A stretch of 64,000 bases of DNA, taken from assembly GCF_030035675.1 (NCBI RefSeq), contig NC_084497.1, forward strand, positions 27,761,955-27,825,954, in the 5' to 3' direction. The DNA is from Rhineura floridana (lineage: Eukaryota > Chordata > Lepidosauria > Squamata > Rhineuridae). Positions 22,326 through 34,200 of the stretch are shown piece after piece (position 1 is the stretch's first letter; the number at the start of each line of letters is the position of its first letter). The notes beneath the pieces were generated by a model that was not told the DNA's origin, made no database searches, and saw nothing but the letters and a program-made list of their open reading frames with translations. Made by a program: the position numbers and the translations under genes.

Positions 22326-22447
22326 AATCTGATTGGCAGCAGCGCTCCAGGGGTTCAGAGACAGGTCCTTCCCACCCCACTTGGAGATGCTGGGGACTGA
22401 AACTGGGACCTTTTGCATGAAAAGCGGCCTGCTTTGCAGCTACAGCC
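22325..22447 (-). repeat. Partial tRNA-derived SINE
   Basis: 'gattggcagcagcgctccaggggttc', 'cacttggagatgctggggactgaaactggg', 'gctttgcagctacagccc'. Confidence 0.7.
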
Positions 22448-23607
22448 CCCTTTGAACCGCCCAGAAATCACATTCCTGGTCTTCAGGTGTTTGGCTTATT
22501 CTCTCAACCCCTCTTTTTACTCTCACTCGCTTATTATCCCTTTGTCCTGGACGCCAGAAGCAGCTCTCCCTTCATCTCCATCTACAGGCCTTTTGTGGTT
22601 CCAAACTTACAGCCCTCCTCTGGTTTCATATAACTGCCTATTTTCTTTTACAGCACCTTCATTACAAAATGCCATTCCTCCAAATATCTGCCCTGCTTCA
22701 TCTATAACCTACTTTCCAAGAAGCCTCCTAAAACATAGCTTCCTTTCATTTTCTAATTGAATTCTCCCTTTTCTCAGCCCCTTTCCCCAAGTTCAGCTCA
22801 ACCCCTCATTTCCTCCACCCTCCGCTCAGTACTTTCCTCTTGTGTCACGCCTGCTTTAGAATGCAGACCTTTTGTCTACAAGGTTTTCTATATGGTGCTT
22901 AAACTACTAGTGGCACTATAAAGCATAGAGCTGGAAGGAAACTTGGAGGTCATTCTCGCATTATCCAATTTCAGGGAAGCTATTTGAAGACAACTATCAA
23001 AATCCCCTTAACATTCCCTTCTCCCGATGAAACGAGACCCAGTTCTTTCACCAGTCTTGGTTACCAGAACCCTCCTTCTGGACACTCTGCAGTTTTTCTT
23101 AAAACATGACACACACATCAGAACTGGACACCAACCTCCAAATGCTCAGTCAACATTATCAGATGCTTGTTCAATATCGTTGTAGGCCTGGAAGGCTTAT
23201 CATCTCTGCACTAAGCAAAGGAGGATTTAAGTTCTTTCAATGGTTGCTGGCCCTGGTACCTAAATGCAGTATTTATAAGCAGAGATTGCCTGTCACCACC
23301 ACCTGATAATCGTAGACACACAAGGGATAACTGCCCACAGCCTCCTTGACAAAACCACCGCTGGAATTCCTTGATTAATTTCACATCATATTCAGTTGAA
23401 AAGTGTGTGTGCACATTCATTTGAAAAAAGTGTGTTGTGTATATATATATATATATATAAAAAGTACTGTATCTCTTTCTCTCTGCACATGTGTGTGTTA
23501 TCTCTCTCTCTACATATATATATATATTAAAAGGAGGAAATATTTTCTTTAGCAATTGCCTCTGCGAGGCACTTAGTTGTTCAAGGGCAGGAAAGTGGTA
23601 TCCATCT

Positions 23608-23835
23608 CATTTTATTTGGTACATTTTCATCCTACCCTTCCTCCACAAATCTCAGGGCAGTGCACGTCAGGTATACCCCCAGCGATCCTCACAACAACCC
23701 TGTGAGGTAGGTTAGATTGAGAGAGAGGGTGACCGGCCCACGGTCGCCTGGTAAATGTCTTGGCTGAGTGGGGATTTGAACGCAAGTCTTCCAGAACCTG
23801 AGCTTTCCCCCATACCCCAAACTGGCTCTCCGGTT
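23608..23835 (-). repeat. tRNA-derived SINE with a LINE-like tail, 3' of P3H1
   Basis: 'cattttcatcctacccttcctccacaaatctcagggcagtgcac', 'acaaccctgtgaggtaggttagattgagag', 'ggggatttgaacgcaagtcttcc'. It contains the only nearby AATAAA on the P3H1 strand. Confidence 0.7.
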
Positions 23836-24246
23836 TGGGAAGTGACTCAAGCTGAGCTGGAATACCTCTAGGAGGGCCTCTGGGCCTAGTCAAGGCAACA
23901 GAGCTGATATTTTTGGTTTTTTTTAAAAGAACCAAAGTCAGTGGTGTGTCCTGCCTCTGAGAAGCAGAACATAAGAAAGGGAGAGAGAGGTGGCAACAGG
24001 AAGGCCCACCCCCTCCCCAAAATAAGTCCCGTCAGGCCACAGCAACTCTACCTAGGACGTGCTATAGTCCCTGGCACTCAGGAGTGGCTGCGATCAGTTT
24101 TGTTTGCATGTCGGACAAAGGCCCCAATCCACAGGCTGGCAGTCTGCCACGTTGCTCAGCACCAGGAGAGCTCTGCCTGTTGTCCATCAGAGACTCTTGT
24201 TAGCCGCCGTGGGGTGTGTGTGCGTGTGTATTAGGGCGGGGGTCAG

Positions 24247-25219
24247 TTACAGCTCATCTTTCCCTACGGCAGCATCTCGTTCGGGCTCTTTCGTGGGGGC
24301 TGGTGTGGGTTTCTCCGTCACGGGTGCCTGGTCCGGAGGCAACTCTGCTTCCTCCGTGCTGAAGAGCATCCGGACCAGGTCATCGGCCTGGACTCTCTCC
24401 TGCAGAAGGGGAGAGGAGAGAGCTGGTTATTTGGAGGTGACCGGGTGTGCGTGCATCAGGCCCTTGCGATTGGTACAAGAGGCTCAGCCCTTTTTATTAG
24501 CGTTTCTCCAGCAATAATAAAGACAATAATGCTGGGGAAAACAGCAGGGAGTAGAAAAAGAGGAAGGCCAAACAAGAGATGGCTTGATTCCATCAAGGAA
24601 GCCACAGACCTGAACTTACAAGATCTGAACAGGGTGGTTCATGACAGATGCTATTGGAGGTCGCTGATTCACAGGGTCGCCATAAGTCATAATCGACTTG
24701 AAGGCACATAACAACATAGGTACTTCCTTAAACTGCAAGTTTTTTTGCCTATTAGTGAATTATTCCTCATTTATCTGTGTGCATTTGGGCAGCACCAATG
24801 ATATTTCAGTTGGGTATGTTCTAACAGAAGGGAGTAGAAAAAGAGGAAGGCCAAACAAGAGATGGATTGATTCCATCAAGGAAGCCACAGACCTGAACTT
24901 ACAAGATCTGAACAGGGTAGTTCATCACAGATGCTGTTGGAGGTCACTGATTCATAGGGTAGCCATAAGTCGTAGTCGACTTGAAGGCACATAGCAACAA
25001 AAAACCTGAGCAGGAGTAATAACGCTGGAGACAACCCACTGAAATGAATGGACATGACTAACTCAGATCCATTCACTGCAAAGGATCTACTGTGAGTAGG
25101 ACTTAGTGAGACACAACTCACTATGTCTGCGCATGTGAAGGCACAGAAGGAAACAGGGTTTCCACTTCTCCACATCAGCATATCCAGACGAGAGAGCAAG
25201 TGACAGAGCACATATGTGC

Positions 25220-25254
<35 letters not shown>

Positions 25255-28200
25255 GCTGTGGCACATACCCGTTCGCCATGGCGGGGGTCCAAGGTGAACC
25301 ACAAAGCGATGGCGCAGCGTTGGCCTTTGGTGACGGCTTTCACCCCATGGGGGTTTTCAGAGCCAGAGGAGAAGCCTACAGCCCGGCCACACTGGGGCTG
25401 GACCTCCGCCTGGAAACAAACATAGGGGATCAGAGGACCATTCCAAGTGGGATGGTGCATTGGTCAGCTGCTTTACTGGGTGGGGCCACTGGGAGCTACA
25501 GTCCAAGAATCTGGGGGGCACCAGGTTGGCAAAGGTGGCTCTGTATAGCCACTATGTGCTCTCAGCGTCTCAAGGGGAAGAGACAGAAAAAAATCTGCTC
25601 ATGTGGAGAACGGACACACAGATTGCAGAATGCAGCACGGAGTCTGCTCCGTTGCAGAATTAAACACAGACGGCAGAATTCCGCAAATATTACCTTGGTG
25701 AAGGTTCTCCCCCCCCCCAAAGACGCAGACACACACCCTCTTAAGCAGCGAATACAAAGAGAAACATCCGACTCACAGTCACCGTCGTGGCATCCAGTTC
25801 CGTAAAGTAAAAGGCGCCTCCTTCAAAATCACCGTTTAGATAGAGAATGGCACTGGAATTCAAAGGGGGGGGGAGATGACAGCTTGTTTGTTTTAAAGCC
25901 CTTCTGAGTGGAGCAGAGAAACTTGTGAACTAACCTTCTCCGGGCTCATTTTGTGCCACCTGCTCTCATCACGTCCAGCAGAGTTCATCTGAGCCTTGAA
26001 AAGGGCACAGAGGTGAAGGAGGAAGTGGGAAAGAGCGTACCTCTTCCAACTTCCTGCTTTCAGCTCAGTGTGCTTTTCAGGGAAGAAAAAGGTAACCACC
26101 CTCACCAGCTCGTGGTCAAGGGGGCGGTGAATGGCGGTGGCAGCTCAGAGGCTTTGTCAGCCCCAGGGAAAGACCTCAAGGGCACCGCTACATCCACAGG
26201 CTCCAAACGGGCGACTCCTGGACTTTAATTTGGAGTGTTGCAGGACATGAAATTTGAGGGCTTGGGAACTGCTTTGAGTCTGCCTGGTGGAAACAAGTGG
26301 GATATACACTTTAAAAATCATGGAGGAGACACAGTTGGCGTGACATGAGTCAGGGTGGCCAGGGCTGGCTCCAGAGGACGGCCAGGATGGGCCCTGGCCG
26401 ACGGGCCCCTACTTAGGGTGGGTGGGTGGGTAGCGCTCCCTAAGTAGGAGCATCAGCTCCTGATCCTGCTGTGGATTGCAAGAGGGAGCTCTCAGGCACT
26501 CCCCTGCTGCTGTGCATGCACTCAATGTCGGCCTGCATGCCCCACCTACCTCTCCCTTGATGTAAATATTGGGTGCACTGTGGGTGCAAGCCTGCCATCA
26601 AGGAAGATGGCGGCTAAGGTTTCCCTAAGGAGCTGATGCCCTGCCGCCATCTTGGTTGGTGGCAGGGATACATGCGCGTAGCACGCATGCGTACCATCGA
26701 CCAAGATGGCAGCGGAGGCATCAGCCCCTTAGGGAAACCTTAGCCGCCATCTTTGTTGATGGTAGGCATGCGTGCGCAGCGTGGGCAGAATTCACCCAAG
26801 GAAAGGTGGGTAGGCAGGTGGGGCGTGTGCCGGGGCCTAGGGCAGGCTGGGGCCCAAGGGCCCCGGCATGCCTGGCCCCGGCTCTGGGGGCTGCGGTGGG
26901 GTAGAGAGAGAGAGAGAGACGGGGTGGCAGTGAGAGAAATGAGGGAGGGAGCTCTGCAGTCCTGCCAACTCCATCCATTGCTGACTCTGACCCAGCCCAC
27001 TGCCAGAAAAGAAGTTCCCCACCCCTCCCTTAAAAAAATAATAAATCCTGGGCCACCAGGAGGATCTTGTCGGCACTCTGGGGTGAGAAGCCTGCGGCCT
27101 TCCAGACACGGCTGGACTACAACTCCCGTCTTCCCTGATCTTTGGCTGTGCTGGCCAAGCCGGATGGGAATTGTAGTCCAGCAATACCCAGAGGGCCACA
27201 GGGTCTGCCCCACACCTTGAGAGGCAGTTGCCGGTGATAAAGAGAGTCTCTCCCCCCCCCCCCAGCATTTTCCCCACAGGCATCACCTGTAGTCCCGAAA
27301 TGTGTACGCTGGCGGCTCCTTGACACACACCAAAGCCTCAGCATTAAGGATGCAGTTGTCCACGTGCACGGGATGGCTAGGATCCGCCCGGTCTTCCTGC
27401 TTATCTACACAGGAGACAGGCAGCATTTAGGACGTTGTATAGCTGCAGCTACCTTGCCACACCTCCACAATCACACTCTGCAGCGGCGTCCCACTTGCCT
27501 TCGATAGCGGTGCGGCACACCAGATGCGAGTAGGAGAAGTGCAGGGGAGCATCCAGGCGGAAATACGACTCCATCACCCGCCGGACCTTCTCCGTCACGT
27601 TGTAATAGAGGTATGCACTGTGCATGGGCACTTTGCCTTCCTGTCCCAGCTGCAGAGGCAAAAAGCACGTAGGGAAGATGGCCACACCACCAAGCGCTCC
27701 CCTTCCTCCCCCACACACAGACTAAGGCTCCCCCCGCCTCGTCTCTGCTCCCGTTTGGGAAACTGGTCTTCAAAGTGCATCGCTGCAGCGACAACGGTGA
27801 CACCTGCACCCTCCTTCCCTGACATCCATGTGCCTGGATTCCCCGACCTCCCAGAAGCCTGGCCTCGGCTTCCCGAGGCTTACCTTGAGTGCTTTATAGA
27901 CGGTCACGCCGTAGAAGGTCTCTGCAGGTGTGTGTGGGGAGGTTTTCCCACGATAGCCATCCCCGGCAGAAGCAGCTGCCTGTGGAGGCATCAGGGAGAA
28001 GGTATATAAAAATTGTGCATTCCAGCCCTTGTTTCGTTTGCGGGTGAAGGATGGGGAACTCGAGCAGGAGAAGAGAAGACTGAGGGGAGATAGGATAGCA
28101 CTCTTCAAGTATATGAAAGGTTGTCACACAGAGGAGGGTCGGGATCTCTTCTCCATCGTCCCAGAGTGCAGGACACGGAATAATGGGCTCAAGTTACAGG

Positions 28201-31200
28201 AAGCCAGGTTTCGACTGGACATCAGGAAAAACTTCCTCACTGTTAGAGCCGTATGACAATGGAACCAATGACCTAGAGAGGTAGTGGGCTCTCCGACACT
28301 GGAGGCATTCAAGAGGCAGCTGGACAGCCATCTGTCGGGAATGCTTTGATTTGGATTCCTGCATTGAGCAGGGGGTTGGACTTGATGGCCTTATAGGCCC
28401 CTTCCAACTCTACTAGTCTATGATTCTGAGAGACCTCTCAAGCCAGCGGACATGCCTAACCCTTTACTTAGTTGCACGCGGACAAGTACGACAGCCGTAC
28501 TTGCATACAGGGTTGAGCAATTCCTTGCCTTTCGCCTCCAAACAAAGGCAGCCCATACATCAGTGGCTGGAGCCTCTTGCTTTGCACGTAGAAAGTCCCA
28601 AGACCACAGCATCTCCAGGTAGGGCTGAGAGAGACCCCTTGCCCGAAACCATGGTGAGCTGCTGCCAGTCAGTGTGGACAATACTGAGCTAGATGGACCG
28701 ACGGTCTGGCTCAGTATACAGCCGCTTCCTACGACCCTATAGAACTTTATGCCCCAGTTTAATCATAAGCTTGAAAGTTTGGCGCAGGGATCTTTGGGCG
28801 CTCCCCTCCATGTGCAGTAAGACCAGTTTCCTGGTGTGCCCAACTTTGAGAAACTGCAACTTGTTCAAGCCCATGGTGTACCAATCCTAAGTTGCGGCTT
28901 GGGCAGACCAGTTTCCCACATCAGGAGCGTGATGGGAAACTGGTTTGTTCCCAACAGTGAACGTATGCTGGTTGTTAGAAGAAAACTTTAAAAACTAGTG
29001 CCTAAGTTTGCTTTTCCCCCTCTCTTTCTTCTCCCTCCCCATCTTTCTCTTTTAATGTTGCGTCTTTCTGATCCTCCTTTGCTTTTTCCCTGTCACCCTC
29101 CGCATCTCTTTTTCTCTTTCATGTTGTGCCTTTTAGGTCTTCCTTAATAAAAATTAAAAAAATCAGCCTGTAAGCCACTCTGCAAGTCTTTTTCGGTAAG
29201 AACCTGGGAGAAACAAATTAATACAATAAAATTTCCTTCCCTCACAAGCAAGGAGGGTGTTGTAGGTCTGTAGCACATTCTCATAATAGGAAAACATCTT
29301 ACATTTGAACTGGGACGTAAAGGTCACATCCACACCATACATTTAAAACATGTGACTCCCCCCAAAAAGAATCCTGGGAACTGTAGTTTGTTACAGGTGC
29401 AAGGAATTGTAGCTCTGTGAGGGGTCAACTACAGTTCCCAGGATTCTTTGGAGGAAGCCATGTGCTTTGAATGTATGATGTGGATGTGGCATAAGTCGCA
29501 TCTTCCTCCTGAGTCCATAGTCATGCCGCACGGGTTGAGGATTCCGGGATCAGCTGGAGGAGTGGGCGCAGCTCAGTGGAGCATCTGGCAAATCAGTCCC
29601 CGCGAGGTTCACGCACTTAAAACCAAGACCTTGAAGAGAGGTGGTCAGCCACTTACGTTGGTTAGACTCTGCAGGGCTGTACACTCTTCCTCGGAGAGAA
29701 CGCCGTCAACCACCACGCGCTGGGAGCCGTTCAGCAGCTTGGAGTTCATGGTGACGCTGAGCCCGTCGTAGACCAAGGGGCCTCCTGTTTGTGTGGGGGC
29801 GGGCAGGGGATGGACAGACAAAGGGACAACCAATTTATTTATATTTATCAATACATTTGTATGCCGGTATTTCAGTCAAGAAAACCAAAGTGGTTTACAA
29901 TAAACAATATTTATTTATTATTTGATTTATATCCCACCCTTCTTCCTGGCAGGAGCCCTATAAAAAAAATACAGTAAGAACCATTAAAAATACAATAAAA
30001 ACAAAGGTCGACTATTGCAAAAAGGCATCTTCTTAATTGCTTGCAGAAGCCTGGTGGCACAGAAAGTTTTTCAGCAGGTATTTAAAGGTCAAAACAGAAG
30101 TGAGGATTTGAACCCTTGTCTCCCGGGTCCCACTCTGACACTCTAACTGCTGCATCACACTGGATCTCCACGTCTTTAAGCCTCTGCCCCTTCTTTCTTA
30201 AAATTAAAAAAAGAAGCCATCTTCAAGGGCAGCCCCACATACAACATCTTGCAGCAGTCCAGACATGACATTACGACAGCATTACGATACCAGTCTGTGA
30301 CTGTGCTGGAATTGCTTTTTAAGATGCTTTTAAAGTTGTTTTTTTAAAAGATGTTTTAATGTGTGTTTTTTTAACGTGGCTTAAAGTGCTTTTAGCGTTG
30401 TTGTTTGCCACCCACGGCTCCTCCTGGGAGGAAGGGCAGGATATACATTAAATAAACAAAACAAAACATTGCAGCTTTGCCCTAGGAGAGGCTATCAGGC
30501 TGGTGCCCCAGCGTCAGCTACTGGATGATAGTCTGTGCTTACGGAAGCATCCAGAGATCTGGCTGGCTGGCTTAACGCAGGAGCAGCCAATCTGATGCCC
30601 TCCAGAAGCTGCTACAACTCCCATCATCCCTGTCCACTGGCCAGGCTGGCTGGGGCTGATGGGAACTGGAGTTCAGCAACACCTGGGGGAGGGGCACAGA
30701 TTCTCCATCCCTGTATTAAGTGACCTCAAGTAGAAGGGGAATATGCATATCAAAGGTGGTAAACCTTTTATCTCCTCCAGATGTGGTTGGGCCCCATCTC
30801 CCACCCGCCCTAGCCAGCAGGGCCAATAGTCAGCAAGCTGGAATCCCCTATGCCCGAGTAAGACCCCTTCAGACCCCTTCTCACCTTCCCGCACCAGCTT
30901 GCTCATATCCGTGGACTCTTTCGTCTTCTCCACCACCAGCGTCTCGATCTCCTTCATGAGGTTGCCAATCTCCTCCGAGATGCGGGCTGCCGTCTCACGC
31001 TCCGCCCTGCAGAGGACGCAGAGGCAGCGAGTTTTCATCCACCGGAAGAACCACAAGTAGAGTGAGAACATGGGACAGAGGCGGATTTGAAACCTTGCTC
31101 AGCCAAGAGATGAGTGAGACGTCACTCTGACGCTTGGAAGCCCCCCCCGCTACACACAACACACACACTCCTGTGTGTCTGAACAATCTCTGACAAAAGG

Positions 31201-34200
31201 TATCGGCATCTCTAGGTAGGGCTGGGACATACATCTGCCTGAAACCTAGGACAGCTGCTGCCAGTCAGTGTAGATGCTACTGAGCTAGGTGGACCAACGG
31301 TCTGACTTGGTATAAGGCAGCTTCCTGCATTCCTATGAATGAATGTTGCAGGCAAGATGCCAGGAGAGCAGGGAGTCCAGTCTGTGGCTGTCGGGGAGAT
31401 AAGTAAGCGAGAGTTTGCGGGAAGTGATGGAAGAGCATAATGAGAAAATGGTTAAGAAGGGCAAAAGAAAAGGCAGTCTAAGAGAGGGGCAAGGACCTTT
31501 GTTTAGCCTGAGGGCTACATTCCCACGGGCAGCCAGCTGCCAAGGTGGGTGGGGCCAAAGGCAAATGTGGGCGGAGTAACAAAGACACATTTTACTTTTG
31601 CACAGTAGGCTAGTTTGCACACCCACTCGCGCTCCCCTCTCCAGCCTCCGCCCAGGCAATGAAGAGGCGTGATCTGAGTTCGAGGACACCTTCTAGCCAG
31701 GCAGAAACATTCACAGCAGGGCTGCTCAGGGGCATGGAGGTGGGGCCACAGGACAGACCTGAGGACCTGATAGAGAGGGCTGGAGGACCGCATTTGGCCT
31801 CTGGACTTGAGGTTCTTGCCCCTCGTCCTAAGGGCTTGGCCAATCTCCTCGACTTACACATTCTCTTCCATGTGCGGCGTAGCCCCAAGGAATTATATTT
31901 CTGGTTATATTGTATTTTATCATGATATTGTACGTCGCCTAGAGTGGCCGTTTATTCGGCCAGATAGGCGACTCACAAATAAAATTTTATTATTGTTATT
32001 TATTTAACCAGGGCCTGCGGAAAGGTTGCCCTGAAGCGAAATCTCACCTGACCAACAGTTGTTTCAGTCTTGACCTGAAATCGTCTGCTACCTGTGCAAG
32101 GCCCCCAGAGAACCGACTTTAGCCAGACATGCAGGCCCCCCAAACTCCCGAAAGTTGGAAAAGGAACTCAGGAAGAAAAAGCAGGGGCGATGCAGATACA
32201 AAACAATGAGATTCAAAAGGGGGCTCACTTCTGCTTCTCCCGGAGCCTCTTCGGAATCACTTCCTCAGGGGTCCACGTGTCCTTAAAAGCAGGAAAGCAG
32301 GGGGAATTGGGATGAGCTAAGGCAGGTGCTCCGAAAGAAAGGCATATTCTGGCTTAATGTGTTGATTGTAGTTGCTTTATTATGGGCTGTATCCACCTAG
32401 ATTTTACTCAGAGTAGGCCAATTGAAGTTAGCGAACCTATGTTAATTAAGTCCCTTGATGTCAATAGGCCTACTCTGAGTAGGACTAGCATTGCATACAA
32501 CCCTAGGGGTTTCCCTTGTGGCAAGGAGTTCCACAGCTCAACTTTTCCTTTGCCACATCCAGGCCTCACCCAGGCCTTGCCCATCGTTCCTTAAAAAGGG
32601 CAAAGGATCCCTGTGTGTGAATTCCTGGCAAGGGGCCAGGGGTCTCTGCTTACCGGGTCCACAAACGGGATCCCAAAGACGTCGTAGGCAAAATACAGGT
32701 GCTCCTTCTCCAGAAGGCTGCGCCGCTGATACAAGTGGACTTCCTGAGTGGGCAAAGCACGGTGGGAAGAGGCCAGAGGTCAGAGCAGACAAACTGATTC
32801 CTCGATTAGCTGGGAAAACCTGTGGGCCTTCAGATGTTGGACTCCAACTCCCAGCAAGCCCCAGCAGCCGTCATGGCTGATGGCTGGGAATGATGCGACT
32901 CGTACTCCATCATCATGCTCACTTTGGTGGGAACGGATAGAGGGATCTGTCACCGCTTCCCACCAAAGTGAGCATGATGCGAGGCTTGACGCACTATGTC
33001 ACGGAGGCCGACGTCAGGGGTGGCAAAGCCCTAGGCTTCCCAATGCTGTTAGGCTTCAACGGCCATCAATCCCATACAGCAGGGACAATGGGTGCTGCAG
33101 TCCTGCAACGTCTGGAAGGCCACAGGTTCCTTACTTGTATGCTTGAAGCTGGATTCTGGCAGCGAGCAGGGGGGTTAGACTCAATGGCCTTATAGGCCCC
33201 TTCCAACTATGCTATTCTGTGTTTCTATGATCCTACCCCTGGGTAGGGATGGGTGAGAAATTCAATGCAGTTCTCATTTCAAGGTGAATCTATCAAATTT
33301 GCACTTTCCGAAACAATATGAGGTCCAAAGCACAGCCATCTTTCGAAATTTGCACTTAACCGAATTTTGCAATGCAGTTTGCCGGCCGAGCATTTACAAA
33401 AATGCATAGGTTAGGGGAAAGCGTGCGTAACAATGAATATACGAGTGAAAATATACATTACATCATGAGAAATTGCTTGCAGAAATGTGTACAGTAGTCA
33501 AAATGTGTTCATCAGGAGAAATTTGCATTAAAATTCTGGAGAATTTTCATGAGGATTTTTTTTTTTTAAATTGCAGATTGCTGCAGAAATGTGCAGAACG
33601 GAATTTAAGACGGGAAAAGTGAGAAGCTGAGAGAACTAAAATGGACAGATCTTTGCATCCCTGCCCCTGGGTTAGAACGATGCAGTTAACGATAACAGTG
33701 GGATTTGGAACAACACTTGTGTGGCTGTCGCAAGCTGTGGCTCACAGCTCAGTTGGAAGAGCACCTTCTTTGCAGGCGGGAGGACCCAATAGGATCAGTC
33801 CCTGACGTTCTCCAGTTAAACAGGTCTCAGCTTTAAAAGACTGTTAAAACATCTTTGCCAGAGACTGTGGAAAGCTGAAGACGCCTTCTAAAATTCTACC
33901 CCCGGGACACTCACCTTTCTGGGATGTATGGGCTTGGCGAGGTTCTCCCCCAGCACAGCTGTGTAGTAAGCCAAGTTCTGATTCATCACTTCATCATTAG
34001 GGAAGAACAGCAAATAGGTTTGTGCACACTCAATGGCCTTCTCATAGTTGCCGCCTGGAAAAGTGGAGAGCTGGCATGAATGCATAAAAACATAAGAAGG
34101 GCCTGCTAGATGAACCAAGGGGACCCACCTAGTCCTATATCCTGTTCTCACAGTGGCCAACCTGGTGCTCCAATGGGAAGCCCCCAAACAGGACCTGAGC

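Larger units (their letters stand above)
18870..24246. other. Intergenic interval between CLDN19 and P3H1
   Basis: No gene seen. Apart from the CLDN19 5' flank it contains a GT microsatellite (20177-20197), a composite hAT-like element (20244-20865), a CR1 copy (21300-21950), another hAT-like fragment (22137-22325), a SINE (22325-22447), unique pyrimidine-rich DNA (22450-23390), an AT repeat (23437-23460) and a SINE (23608-23835). The P3H1 3' UTR enters from the right; its polyadenylation signal is unclear, and the first AATAAA on that strand (23611-23616) lies in the SINE. Confidence 0.45.

Noticed and set aside
28056-28436. Possible pseudogene in P3H1 intron 9
   Set aside because: The phrases match the CR1 3' end, so it is a LINE fragment and not a host gene copy.
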